Shown here: piece after piece, positions 25,767-34,405 of the stretch
Position numbering within the stretch: position 1 is the first letter of the stretch
How the letters are laid out: every line of letters starts with the position of its first letter
Origin: Rufibacter tibetensis
GTDB lineage: Bacteria; Bacteroidota; Bacteroidia; Cytophagales; Hymenobacteraceae
Direction: 5' to 3'
Assembly (NCBI RefSeq): GCF_001310085.1
Contig: NZ_CP012643.1
Coordinates: forward strand, 3,974,001-4,038,000
DNA length: 64,000 nucleotides
Notes under the pieces: generated by a model
The model's database searches: none
What the model was told of the DNA's origin: nothing
What the model saw: only the letters and a program-made list of their open reading frames with translations
Translations under genes and position numbers: made by a program

Positions 25767-26786
25767 TTAAATGATATTGACCTCAGGCGTAAGAGCTATT
25801 CCGAATTTCTCGTCCACCGATTTTATAATTTCATAAGCCAGGGTCTTCACGTCGTTGCCTGCTGCGCCGCCGTAGTTTACAAGTACTAGTGCCTGGTCTT
25901 TGTGCACTCCGTGTTGGCCTAAAACTTTTCCTTTCCAACCGCATTGCTCAATTAGCCAACCCGCAGGTACCTTAACGGATTCAGGAGTAACGGGATACCC
26001 TGGGATGCCAGGGTACTGGGATTTCAGAATCTCAAACAGAGCCAGCGGGATCTCCGGGTTTTTGAAAAAAGAGCCCGCATTTCCAATTTTAGCAGGGTCT
26101 GGTAATTTGCTTCTTCTGATGTGGCAAACCGCTTCACTGATGGCCTTCAAGCTTAGTTCCTTCACCTCTTGTTGGTTCAGGGTGTCCTGAATGGCCCCGT
26201 AGGAAGTGTTAAAGGTGTGTTCTTTGGTTAAGCGCAGGGTAACGGAAGTGACAATGTATTTGCCCTTGGCTTCTTTCTTGAACACGCTTTCACGGTAGCC
26301 AAAGCCGCACTGCTCTTTGTTGAAGGAAACCACTTCGCCTGTTGCAATTTCCAGAGCCTCCAAAGAAACAAAGGTGTCCTTCAACTCCACTCCATACGCG
26401 CCAATGTTCTGCAAAGGAGCCGCACCAACCGTACCCGGAATTAACGAAAGGTTCTCAATACCGCCCAAGTCATGCTCCAGGGTGTACAGCACCAAGTCAT
26501 GCCACGTTTCACCGCTGCCTGAGGTGACCAGCACATGTTTGCCGTCCGGTTCTTCTGTTTGAATAACACCTTTTATGCGGTTTAGCAGAACGGCTGCTTC
26601 TACATCCTGGGTAAACAGCACGTTGCTGCCGCCGCCTAAAATAAGCTTGGGAAGAGCCTGCACCTCGGTGTTCTGTAGCAGTTCCCGCAGTTCCTCTACT
26701 GAGGCGAATTCTGCCAATAAACTGGCTGTTGCGTCAATGCCAAACGTGTTGTAAGCCCGCAGGGAAGCTTCTTTGTGAATAGTCAT
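25767..26786 (-). CDS. murB: UDP-N-acetylenolpyruvoylglucosamine reductase
   Basis: Second step of UDP-MurNAc synthesis in the cytoplasm: NADPH- and FAD-dependent reduction of the enolpyruvyl group. The 339-residue protein shows the FAD-binding stretch ILGGGSNVLFTQD, IPGTVGAAPLQNIGAYGVEL, CGFGYRESVFK, and NAGSFFKNP with the catalytic Ser, ending with the Glu-containing AGWLIEQCGWKGK segment. This is the type I (E. coli-like) form. The frame is open to 26921, but the start at 26786 (MTIHKEASLRAYNTFGID) fits the family, and a -7 box at 26810-26817 lies between the two possible starts. Confidence 0.93.
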   Translation of the reverse strand: MTIHKEASLRAYNTFGIDATASLLAEFASVEELRELLQNTEVQALPKLILGGGSNVLFTQDVEAAVLLNRIKGVIQTEEPDGKHVLVTSGSGETWHDLVLYTLEHDLGGIENLSLIPGTVGAAPLQNIGAYGVELKDTFVSLEALEIATGEVVSFNKEQCGFGYRESVFKKEAKGKYIVTSVTLRLTKEHTFNTSYGAIQDTLNQQEVKELSLKAISEAVCHIRRSKLPDPAKIGNAGSFFKNPEIPLALFEILKSQYPGIPGYPVTPESVKVPAGWLIEQCGWKGKVLGQHGVHKDQALVLVNYGGAAGNDVKTLAYEIIKSVDEKFGIALTPEVNII

Positions 26787-26809
26787 GTAGGGTACGCTGA
26801 GTGATGGGG

Positions 26810-26817
26810 CAAAAGTA
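26810..26817 (-). promoter_or_regulatory. -7 box TACTTTTG for murB
   Basis: Read on the minus strand, 24 bases before the chosen ATG. It implies a short leader and rules against the longer frame. Confidence 0.6.
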
Positions 26818-26855
26818 CGGAAATGAAAAGAGAAATCAGTAGAAGCAGCATGCAT

Positions 26856-26889
26856 AGAAAAAGCCACCCTGGTGAAGGTGGCTTTTCTG
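26856..26889 (-). terminator. Terminator after sugar transporter gene
   Basis: The stem AGAAAAGCCACC/GGTGGCTTTTTCT (minus strand) lies about 40 bases after the transporter stop and before the murB promoter. Confidence 0.75.
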
Positions 26890-26930
26890 TTTTGGAGGTA
26901 CTTTTCTGAAAACGCACTCAAAAAGGCTTC

Positions 26931-28220
26931 TTATCTGGTTCTGATTTTATAGCCACTGGCGGCGAAATACCAGATGAACAGGTAACACGGCACCATCATC
27001 CAATAGGCTTGCTGTGGATTTACAAGATCTGCCAAGTAACCGTAGAGGAGCGGAAGCAAAGCGCCACCGGCAATCCCCATGATTAACAGCGAAGAACCCA
27101 TCTTGGTGAACCGGCCCAGATCAGCAATGGCTAAGGGGAAAATGGCGGGCCACATGAGGGAGTTCGCCAGACCCAGCAAAGAAATGCTGAGTACCGAAAC
27201 GTAGCCTTCCGTGAAAATAGCCGATAGAGCGAAAACCACCCCTAAAATGGCGCAGATCTGTAAAGCTTTTTGCTGGCTTAGGTATTTAGGAATAGCGATG
27301 ATTCCAATGATGTACCCGGCAATCATCGCCCACAAGGTAAAAGTGGTAAAGCGTGAGGCTTCATCTAAAGGAATGCCTTGGCTTGATGCATAACTGATGA
27401 CGGTATCACCGGCCATTACCTCCACGCCTACGTACAGGAACAAGCTCATCACCCCAATCACCAAATGAGGGAACTGGAACACACTGGTTTTACCGGTATT
27501 GGCTGCAGCCACGGTCTCATCTTCCTGCTCAGTGTCAACTTCCGGCAGTCCGGAAAAGTAGGTGAATATCGCCAGCAAAATAAGGGCACCCATGATAATT
27601 AAATAAGGGGTGATTACCCTTTCTGCCAACGCATCTAACCCGGCTACTTTCTGCACCTGGTTCATGGTTTCCAAGCTGGCCACCAATTCATCAGTACCTG
27701 CCAGTAAAATGCTTCCCAAGATGAAAGGGGCAGCAGAACCGGCAATCTTGTTGCAGATACCCATGATGCTGATCCGCTTGGCAGCACTTTCGGCAGGGCC
27801 AATAATGGATACGTAGGGGTTCACTGCCGCCTGTAACACCGTTAACCCGGTTCCCTGTACAAATAAGCCCAGCAGGAACAGGGCATAGGTACGGGTCATA
27901 GCAGCCGGAACAAAGATGAGTGCGCCAAGTGCGATAATGAATAACCCTACTGACATGCCTTTCTTAAAGCCAGTCCGCTTCAGGAGCCAGGCTGCCGGAA
28001 CGCCCATGACCAGATAAGCAATGTAAAAGGCGAACGTAACCAGGTAAGACTGAAAGTTGGTTAACTGACAGGCAATTTTGAGGTACGGGATGAGAACGGA
28101 GTTCAGCCAGGTAACAAATCCGAAAACAAAGAACAGCGCCCCAATGATGGCCATAGAGCGAACGTAATTTGTTTGTTGGGCCTGACCCGGGGAAGGAGGC
28201 GAAGACATTACTTTTGACAT
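26931..28220 (-). CDS. FucP/GluP-type sugar MFS transporter
   Basis: A 429-residue proton-sugar symporter with 12 predicted helices. The first helix and loop ALFFVFGFVTWLNSVLIPYLK, and QAAVNPYVSIIGPAESAAKRISIMGICNKIAG in the middle, are hallmarks of the FucP family (L-fucose, glucose/galactose). The conserved Asn and Glu residues around NPYVSIIGP line the sugar site. A second ATG four codons in (MSSPPSPG) is an equally likely start. It is not adjacent to any sugar-catabolic gene, so the substrate is open; glucose/galactose or N-acetylglucosamine are possible. Upstream DNA has no clear promoter box. Confidence 0.85.
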   Translation of the reverse strand: MSKVMSSPPSPGQAQQTNYVRSMAIIGALFFVFGFVTWLNSVLIPYLKIACQLTNFQSYLVTFAFYIAYLVMGVPAAWLLKRTGFKKGMSVGLFIIALGALIFVPAAMTRTYALFLLGLFVQGTGLTVLQAAVNPYVSIIGPAESAAKRISIMGICNKIAGSAAPFILGSILLAGTDELVASLETMNQVQKVAGLDALAERVITPYLIIMGALILLAIFTYFSGLPEVDTEQEDETVAAANTGKTSVFQFPHLVIGVMSLFLYVGVEVMAGDTVISYASSQGIPLDEASRFTTFTLWAMIAGYIIGIIAIPKYLSQQKALQICAILGVVFALSAIFTEGYVSVLSISLLGLANSLMWPAIFPLAIADLGRFTKMGSSLLIMGIAGGALLPLLYGYLADLVNPQQAYWMMVPCYLFIWYFAASGYKIRTR

Positions 28221-28450
28221 ATCAGATTTGGATAGGATTAAGCTCGATTACCAATATTATGAAATATCTTTTTTCTGTTAGCCATTCCAAGTCTTAAACT
28301 TTATCCTTTTTCAGAAAGTAGTAAAGAAACGGGAGATTATCAGCTTGAAAAACTATTTATAAGGAGGCCGAACGGCTGACCTGCGGAAAGCGCTGCTTTT
28401 TTCCGAAATTGCACCAGAAACTAACACCCACTCATTTACGCCCCGCACTT

Positions 28451-29638
28451 ATGGCCAAAGCAAAATCATCTGGCAATTTCAACATGACAGCTACCACTCT
28501 GGCAGGCTTAGAGGAAGTTCTGGCCCAAGAGCTTCGTGACTTAGGGGCACAATACGTGAAGCCAGGCGTGCGGGCCGTTACCTTCAGCGGAAACCAATAC
28601 CTTTTATACCAAGCCAATATCTGGTGCCGCACGGCTATCAGAATATTAAAGCCTTTTGTGCAGTTCAAGGCCCGGGATGAAAAGGAGCTGTACATGAAAG
28701 TGAGGGAGATTGACTGGGACTTGTACATGAGTTTGAATGATACCTTCGCCATTAATGCCGTGGTATCCCGCTCCACCTTTGAGCACTCGCTGTATGTATC
28801 GCAGTTAACCAAAGATGCCATTGTGGACCAGTACCGGGAGAAAACCGGCAGACGGCCTAACGTTGACGTTACCACGCCAGACATACGCATCAACCTGCAC
28901 ATGCACGAGAACATTGTGTCATTAGCGCTGGACTCCTCAGGTGACTCGCTGCACCGTCGGGGCTACCGTCAGCAAACGAACGTGGCCCCTTTAAATGAAG
29001 TGTTGGCGGCTGGTATTCTGCTGTTGAGCGGTTGGGACAAAAGAACCCCCTTGTATGACCCAATGTGCGGCTCAGGAACGTTTCTGGCCGAGGCGGCCAT
29101 GATTGCCCACAACATTGCCCCAGGCGTGTACCGCAAGGATTATGGGTTTATGCGCTGGCCTGATTATGATCCTGCTTTGTACCAACGTGTGTTGCAGGAT
29201 GCTATTTCAAAAGAAGACAGAGAAGTGGAAGTTGAAATCTTCGGATCAGACGTTGACCCCGACTTTGTAGAAGCTGCTTTTCAGAACCTGGAGTACGCCG
29301 AGTTGGAAGAGTATGTGCGGGTGAAGGAGCAGGATTTCAAAGATGCGGTGAAACCTGCACACCAAGGAATTGTTATCATGAACCCTCCGTACGGCGAGAG
29401 AATTGGCGAGGAAAGCGAGATAAATGGCCTTTACAAGATGATAGGTGACACCCTCAAATCAAACTTTCAGGATTGGGATGCCTGCATTTTCACCGGAAAC
29501 CTGGAAGCGGCCAAGCACATCGGGTTGAAACCTTCGCGCCGAATTCCATTGTACAACGGTCCCATTGAATGTCGTTTGTTCAAATACGAACTATACCGGG
29601 GTAGCAGGAGAGAGAAAGAAATAGGGGAAGAGGTTTGA
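28451..29638 (+). CDS. THUMP-domain 23S rRNA guanine-N2 methyltransferase, RlmL-type
   Basis: A 395-residue SAM-dependent RNA methyltransferase. The N-terminal THUMP-like RNA-binding region spans ~10-170 (TLAGLEEVLAQELRDLGAQ). The Rossmann methyltransferase domain has the SAM motif DPMCGSGTFLAEAAMIAHNIAPG and the catalytic motif IVIMNPPYGERIGEE. NPPYGER is characteristic of the RlmL (YcbY N-terminal) group that methylates G2445 of 23S rRNA; tRNA Trm14-type activity is the alternative. The start is placed at the ATG at 28451 (MAKAKSSGNFNMTATT), since the 14 codons before it (from 28409) add no family sequence. Confidence 0.85.
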   Translation: MAKAKSSGNFNMTATTLAGLEEVLAQELRDLGAQYVKPGVRAVTFSGNQYLLYQANIWCRTAIRILKPFVQFKARDEKELYMKVREIDWDLYMSLNDTFAINAVVSRSTFEHSLYVSQLTKDAIVDQYREKTGRRPNVDVTTPDIRINLHMHENIVSLALDSSGDSLHRRGYRQQTNVAPLNEVLAAGILLLSGWDKRTPLYDPMCGSGTFLAEAAMIAHNIAPGVYRKDYGFMRWPDYDPALYQRVLQDAISKEDREVEVEIFGSDVDPDFVEAAFQNLEYAELEEYVRVKEQDFKDAVKPAHQGIVIMNPPYGERIGEESEINGLYKMIGDTLKSNFQDWDACIFTGNLEAAKHIGLKPSRRIPLYNGPIECRLFKYELYRGSRREKEIGEEV

Positions 29639-29670
29639 TTTCTCCTACCAGCCTTTCAGCCTGAGTTATA

Positions 29671-29736
29671 TTTAAAAGCAGGGCCCCTCTTAAAACAAGA
29701 AGAAAGTCTAGTTTCAAGAGGGGCCCTGCTTTTAAA
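29671..29736. terminator. Bidirectional terminator
   Basis: A stem of ~21 bp (29671-29691 with 29716-29736) contains GCAGGGCCCCTC, between the convergent methyltransferase and serpin genes. Confidence 0.85.
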
Positions 29737-29750
29737 TAAGTACCGAAAGT

Positions 29751-30998
29751 TTATTGTGGTTGCATCAGTTTGCCAATGAACAAGATAGCATTGGTTGATT
29801 TTTCCCTGATCATGAACACAAAAGGCTTGTCTATCATTACAGATGGTGGAAGTGAGGTGAACACAATCCCTACGGAAGTGGCCGCGGCAGCTTCGGTTCC
29901 TTCTTCGTTCACTTCTACAAACGTTTTGTGTTTTACTTCTGAAATACTTAAACCTCCATTTGCTAAAATCCGGCTAAAATCTGCCTGGCTACTAAAAGCA
30001 ACGCCCATATCCAGGTTCGTGAGCATCTGTTTGAGGTTGTCTTCATACTCCAGCTCAAGCTTGAATTTAGGCATGTGCAGTTCCATTGAAGAGGAATCAG
30101 CTTTTGATAACCAGTTAGCCAGATTTGTAGCCGAAAGCTCTGGCATGATGTCCTGAATTTTTCGTTCCGCTCTCGGAACAACCAGTGTCATGCTGTACTG
30201 GCCGTTTCCGTAGGGCAGATCAATTACTTGCTTCGTGGCATCTTGGTAGGAGAGGTATTTTCCGTTCTTAAGGGTCATAAAAGAATGAGAAACGCTGGAG
30301 CCATCTTCTAATTTGAACGGACGGGTATGGGTTAAATGCTTGTTGAACTGGTAGGTCCAGGTACCTTTAAAGTAGATGGCATTGACCAGAAAAAGTAAAT
30401 AGTCTGGGGTTACCCGCTCTACTATGGTCTTGATTTTTCCGTTGGTTTTCTCATTCACCCAGTTGTTTATTTCATTTTTAGCGGAAGGAGAGGAAAAGTC
30501 AAGGGGTTTAACAGTGGCGTTAAAATATTCTTGGTTTGTGCTAACGAAGGGTGCCAGTAAATGGTAGTTATGATTCAGCCACAGGGAATTAGCAGAGGTG
30601 AAGTGGACCTTTTTATCCATTCCTGTCAACAGCTCCACCAGGCTCTTGAAGGATTGATTGATCTCCTGGTCAGAAGCATCACCAAACCCCAGGGTTTGTT
30701 TCATGGCTTCTTTGGTGCTGTTTGCCGCGCCATTGTAGGTCATGGTCAAGGCCATACTTAAACTGAGAGGAGAGATGAACACGTTCTTGCCTTCTTCCTC
30801 TAATTGGCTAATCTGAGCAAAGGATTTAAAGGCAAACTCGTTGGAACCAGCCACAGTCTTGGCCTCTTGAACTGTCAAAGGCCTAACATTAGGAATGTTG
30901 CTTCCGGGCTCCGGTTCTTCGCTTTCACATCCAGAGGTGAGTAAAAGTAGAGAAGCGGCTAAGCCTAACAAAGACGATTTAAGCAAGAGAGGTCTCAT
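29751..30998 (-). CDS. Serpin-family serine protease inhibitor lipoprotein
   Basis: A 415-residue serpin carrying a lipoprotein signal (lipobox ending at C24), so it is probably anchored in the outer membrane or on the surface. Conserved serpin blocks are NVFISPLSLSMALTMTYNGA, NAIYFKGTW, the breach segment FVEVNEEGTEAAAAT and the ending DKPFVFMIRE...ILFIGKLMQP. The hinge E365-EGTEAAAAT matches inhibitory serpins. Counting against alpha-1-antitrypsin gives the same loop length and places the scissile bond at T381-S382 (P1-P1'). A Thr at P1 with Phe at P2 makes the target protease hard to guess. It stands alone between two terminators. Such inhibitors may protect the cell from host, predator or its own proteases. 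Confidence 0.9.
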   Translation of the reverse strand: MRPLLLKSSLLGLAASLLLLTSGCESEEPEPGSNIPNVRPLTVQEAKTVAGSNEFAFKSFAQISQLEEEGKNVFISPLSLSMALTMTYNGAANSTKEAMKQTLGFGDASDQEINQSFKSLVELLTGMDKKVHFTSANSLWLNHNYHLLAPFVSTNQEYFNATVKPLDFSSPSAKNEINNWVNEKTNGKIKTIVERVTPDYLLFLVNAIYFKGTWTYQFNKHLTHTRPFKLEDGSSVSHSFMTLKNGKYLSYQDATKQVIDLPYGNGQYSMTLVVPRAERKIQDIMPELSATNLANWLSKADSSSMELHMPKFKLELEYEDNLKQMLTNLDMGVAFSSQADFSRILANGGLSISEVKHKTFVEVNEEGTEAAAATSVGIVFTSLPPSVMIDKPFVFMIREKSTNAILFIGKLMQPQ

Positions 30999-31095
30999 AG
31001 GTAAAAGGCTAAGTTAAGATAAAGGGTTTCTAAAAAGATGACCCCTTCCATGCTGAGATGGTTGCATCTAGATTCTCTGATTCCCTTTAATGCCC

Positions 31096-31145
31096 CTTAA
31101 TTGGAAAGTGCCTTAAGTTTAATTTATGGCCACTTTCCAATTAAG
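31096..31145 (-). terminator. Terminator after DUF4349 gene
   Basis: A 15-bp perfect stem CTTAATTGGAAAGTG/CACTTTCCAATTAAG lies just beyond the stop codon. Confidence 0.75.
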
Positions 31146-31157
31146 AGGTTTCAAACG

Positions 31158-31964
31158 TTAGGCCATGTTCCGTTTTCGGAGGTAAATCATAATGCCCAGG
31201 CCTGCCAGCCACACCGGCCAAATGTAAAAGAGTCCCACTACCAGGGAAAGCCACAGCTGCCAGCCTGTGTTCATGGCCTCCAGCAGTCTTGTAAAAAAGC
31301 TTGGTCCTTCTGGTGCAGTGGCCGGAACGATCTGGTACATAGATAGCCGGATGGTGCTGTAAGCCGTTTGGTTTTGAAGGTAGCGCAAACGAGCCTCGGT
31401 GCTTTCAATCTCTTCCCGCACTGCTTGGATCTGGCGTTCTACCTCTAAGATTTGGGTGATGTTCTTTGCTTCTTTGAGCAAGCCTAAGAACCGTTGTTCC
31501 ACCGCCAGTTTGGCTTTCTTGCGGGCTTCCAGGTCCACATACTCCAGGGCTACATCTTCGGTGGAAATGGTTCTTTGCTCTAAGTGAATGCTTTCTTTTT
31601 GCATCTGCCGCAGGAGGGAAGCAAATTTCTCTGGCTGAACCCTGATCACAAAGTCAGTGGTTTTGGTGTCTTCGCTTTGGTGCTGGGTGGTGTTAGTAAG
31701 GGTGGCGCCCATTTCCTCTACCAGGTTCTCTACCCGTTGCGTACTGCTGGAAAGGTCCTTCACCTGAAACCTGACTTCGGCCTGGCGTATGACGTGTTCC
31801 CGTGTTTCAGGTGTTGCCTTTGCTGGAGTTACCCTTTGGTCTGCTACTGCCTTTATAGACTCGGCTGACTCTGTCAGGGCCTCAGGACTGGTAGAGCACC
31901 TTGAAAACAGCAGGGTAGAAGTGCAGAAAAGAAAGAGGGAAAAGTAAGAGAAAGTCGTTTTCAT
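31158..31964 (-). CDS. DUF4349 membrane-anchored lipoprotein
   Basis: A 268-residue envelope protein: lipoprotein signal ending at LLFSRC (residue ~23), linker, DUF4349 domain at ~60-215 (ETREHVIRQAEVRFQVKDLSSSTQRVENLVEEMGA), a coiled-coil stretch (ARKKAKLAVEQRFLGLLKEAKNITQILEVERQIQAVREEIES), and one C-terminal membrane helix (LWLSLVVGLFYIWPVWLAGLGIMIYL) with a basic tail. The layout, lipid or helix at both ends with a coiled coil between, is typical of the family. Its function is unknown; members have been noted beside efflux and envelope-stress genes. It is transcribed alone. Confidence 0.85.
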   Translation of the reverse strand: MKTTFSYFSLFLFCTSTLLFSRCSTSPEALTESAESIKAVADQRVTPAKATPETREHVIRQAEVRFQVKDLSSSTQRVENLVEEMGATLTNTTQHQSEDTKTTDFVIRVQPEKFASLLRQMQKESIHLEQRTISTEDVALEYVDLEARKKAKLAVEQRFLGLLKEAKNITQILEVERQIQAVREEIESTEARLRYLQNQTAYSTIRLSMYQIVPATAPEGPSFFTRLLEAMNTGWQLWLSLVVGLFYIWPVWLAGLGIMIYLRKRNMA

Positions 31965-32160
31965 AGGCCGAAGTTTTCTCTTAATCCATTCAGCCTCAAA
32001 AAGGTAACCCTTTTATATAGAACAATATATGTAGAACTTGCCTCGTTTGAGGCGCCTTGTTTCTACAGGTAAACAGCTGTAAAGTAGCCATTTCCTGTTT
32101 CATGCCCCTTTTATAAAAAGGAGATAAAAATGGGAACAGCTTCAAAATACAGAAAGAAAA

Positions 32161-32206
32161 GCCCCTCTAAACAGGAACCCAAAACGGAACTCCTGTTTAG
32201 AGGGGC
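32161..32206 (-). terminator. Terminator after murA
   Basis: A 16-bp perfect stem (GCCCCTCTAAACAGGA with its complement) lies 26 bases past the murA stop. Confidence 0.8.
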
Positions 32207-32231
32207 TAAAGAAGATAACTAACCCAATGAA

Positions 32232-33536
32232 CTACAGACGGCTAATCTGCGCACCCAAGGCGTTCAGACGGCCATCAATGTTCTGGTAACCACGGTCAAT
32301 TTGCTCAATGTTGTGGATCACGCTGCGGCCTTCGGCAGAAAGGGCAGCGATCAACAAGGCCACACCCGCTCTGATGTCAGGCGAAGTCATGGAGATACCA
32401 CGCAATGGAACTTGTTTGTTCTGGCCAATTACCGTAGCACGGTGCGGATCACACAGGATGATCTGCGCGCCCATGTCAATCAGTTTGTCTACGAAGAACA
32501 GACGACTTTCAAACATTTTCTGGTGAATGAGCACGGTACCTTTGGCTTGGGTAGCTACCACCAGCGCGATGCTTAGCAAATCTGGGGTGAAGCCTGGCCA
32601 TGTATGGTCAGAAACAGTCAAGATACTGCCGTCAATGTAGGTGTCAATGGCATAAGAGTCCTGCGCCGGGATGAAGATGTCATCGCCGTGGAACTCCATG
32701 TTGATACCTAATCTACGGAACGTGTCTGGGATCAACCCCAGCTCTCTGATCTGGGCATCTTTGATGGTGATCTCAGAACCCGTCATACCTGCCAAACCAA
32801 TGAAAGAGCCAATCTCAATCATGTCGGGCAGCATGCGGTGATCAGTACCACCCAATTTCTCTACTCCCTCAATAATGAGCATGTTAGAGCCAATACCACT
32901 GATTTTAGCGCCCATTCTCACCAGCATTTTGCAAAGCTGCTGCAAATAAGGCTCACAAGCGGCGTTGTAGATGGTGGTGATTCCTTCTGCTAAAACGGCC
33001 GCCATCACTATGTTAGCAGTTCCGGTCACTGAGGCTTCGTCCAACAGCATGTACGTGCCTTTCAGGTTTTTGCCTTCCAGGTGGTAGAAGCTGTCATTGG
33101 CGTCATAGGTGAACTTGGCACCCAGCTTCTCAAAAGCCAGAAAATGCGTGTCAAGCCTTCTACGGCCAATTTTGTCACCGCCGGGTTTAGGAAGTTTGGC
33201 TACGCCATAACGGGCCAGCATAGGTCCTAAAATCATCACTGAGCCTCTGATGGCACGGGCCTGGTCCACAAACTTCTCAGAGGAAAGGTAATCCAGATTG
33301 ACATCTTCGGCCTTGAAAACATAGGTGTCTGGCGCGGTTTGCTCCACGTCAACGCCCATGTCTCTCAACAGTTCTATCAATTTGTTTACATCCCTGATGT
33401 TAGGAATATTGGAGATGGTCACCGGTTCTGAGGTCAGCAATACGGCGCACAGAATTTGTAACGCCTCGTTTTTTGCTCCCTGTGGGATAATCTCGCCGTG
33501 TAAAGTACGACCCCCTATTACTTCAAAAGAAGCCAT
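32232..33536 (-). CDS. murA: UDP-N-acetylglucosamine 1-carboxyvinyltransferase, Asp-variant active site
   Basis: The first committed step of peptidoglycan synthesis: transfer of enolpyruvate from PEP to UDP-GlcNAc. The 434-residue protein shows the conserved GAKNEAL (K22), RAIRGSVMILGPMLAR, and the catalytic-loop motif PGGDKIGRRRLD. In most bacteria the fourth position of PGGCxIG is the Cys that fosfomycin alkylates; here it is D121 (codon GAC, bases 33174-33176 on the minus strand). Asp enzymes (Mycobacterium, Chlamydia) are active and intrinsically fosfomycin-resistant. The gene begins 6 bases after the DUF4290 gene ends, so the two form an operon. Confidence 0.93.
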   Translation of the reverse strand: MASFEVIGGRTLHGEIIPQGAKNEALQILCAVLLTSEPVTISNIPNIRDVNKLIELLRDMGVDVEQTAPDTYVFKAEDVNLDYLSSEKFVDQARAIRGSVMILGPMLARYGVAKLPKPGGDKIGRRRLDTHFLAFEKLGAKFTYDANDSFYHLEGKNLKGTYMLLDEASVTGTANIVMAAVLAEGITTIYNAACEPYLQQLCKMLVRMGAKISGIGSNMLIIEGVEKLGGTDHRMLPDMIEIGSFIGLAGMTGSEITIKDAQIRELGLIPDTFRRLGINMEFHGDDIFIPAQDSYAIDTYIDGSILTVSDHTWPGFTPDLLSIALVVATQAKGTVLIHQKMFESRLFFVDKLIDMGAQIILCDPHRATVIGQNKQVPLRGISMTSPDIRAGVALLIAALSAEGRSVIHNIEQIDRGYQNIDGRLNALGAQISRL

Positions 33537-33542
33537 GCGTTC

Positions 33543-34196
33543 TTATTTATTCTTACTGCGATTTTGATTCTGATTCTTGTTCTGGTTCTTGTACTTCTGG
33601 TTAGATTGATAATTGTTACCAGGCCCCTGCGGGGTTTTGATAGTACTTTCAAACAAATTCCCTTTTTCCAACAGGGCAGCATCCAGGTCCAGGTCTCCTT
33701 TGGAGATTTCGCGGAGGTTTTCCAGAATTACCTCATCTGTTACGCTGTCCTTGTTGTAGGTGCGGTACAACACCTTCATCAGTTTCCCGATGGAAATGAT
33801 AGCGGCTTCCCTTTCCTGCGGATCATTGATTTGCTTGGCTTTGTCAATGAGGCGCTCCAGGTTAGTGCCGTAGTGCTTGAACTTAGGGTTTTGGGTTGGA
33901 TAATCTACCCGCTGCGGTTTATCATTCAGGTACTCCATGGCGCTTAGCGCGAAGGGCGCATCAACGTCCAGTTTGCCGTCAGACATCACGTACAAGTGGT
34001 TCCAAAGGGTCTGCTGGGCATCCTGAATGTCCTTTACGTTTGGGTTCAGGCGTCCCATCAGGTTCACGAGCAATTGGGCCAACTGGGTACGTTTGGTCCG
34101 GTCTTCTACCGTTAGAATATATTGTACAATGTTCTGCACGTTGCGGCCGTACTCCCGCAGCAAAAGCTCTTGTTTAAATGTGGAACTGGCTACCAT
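33543..34196 (-). CDS. DUF4290 protein, first gene of the murA operon
   Basis: A 217-residue soluble, mostly helical protein of a Bacteroidota-specific family (REYGRNVQNIVQYI...DRTKRTQLAQLLVNLMGRLNP...DVQDAQQTLWNHLY-type N-terminus). The last ~35 residues are a Gln/Asn/Lys-rich disordered tail. Its function is unknown. The coupling to murA (6-base gap) suggests a role tied to cell-wall precursor supply or just co-expression. A TAATTTTG box lies 23 bases before its ATG. Confidence 0.85.
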   Translation of the reverse strand: MVASSTFKQELLLREYGRNVQNIVQYILTVEDRTKRTQLAQLLVNLMGRLNPNVKDIQDAQQTLWNHLYVMSDGKLDVDAPFALSAMEYLNDKPQRVDYPTQNPKFKHYGTNLERLIDKAKQINDPQEREAAIISIGKLMKVLYRTYNKDSVTDEVILENLREISKGDLDLDAALLEKGNLFESTIKTPQGPGNNYQSNQKYKNQNKNQNQNRSKNK

Positions 34197-34218
34197 ATGA
34201 TAGAGTTTGTCTCAAAGT

Positions 34219-34226
34219 CAAAATTA
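34219..34226 (-). promoter_or_regulatory. -7 box TAATTTTG for the DUF4290-murA operon
   Basis: Matches TAnnTTTG on the minus strand, 23 bases before the ATG. No good -33 element is visible. Confidence 0.55.
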
Positions 34227-34334
34227 GGAATTTAATGGGTATCACGAAGCATTGTATCGCGTAGCTGGAAGAAATAATTGCAGTATTTACCACAATGCCC
34301 CTCAGGTACCCGGCATCAGAGCCATTATGTTTAA

Positions 34335-34376
34335 AACAATTTGGGGCTGTTTTTGTAAAAACAGCCCCAAATTGTT
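34335..34376 (-). terminator. Terminator after helicase gene
   Basis: A 20-bp perfect stem with only a 2-base loop (34335-34354 with 34357-34376), containing GGGGCTG and T/A-runs. Confidence 0.85.
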
Positions 34377-34405
34377 AGGAATCTATCGTTGCGTTGTTTA
34401 AAGCC

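Noticed and set aside
26787-26921. 45-residue N-terminal extension of MurB
   Set aside because: A -7 promoter box lies inside it and the murB family starts at MTIHKEASLRAYNTFG.
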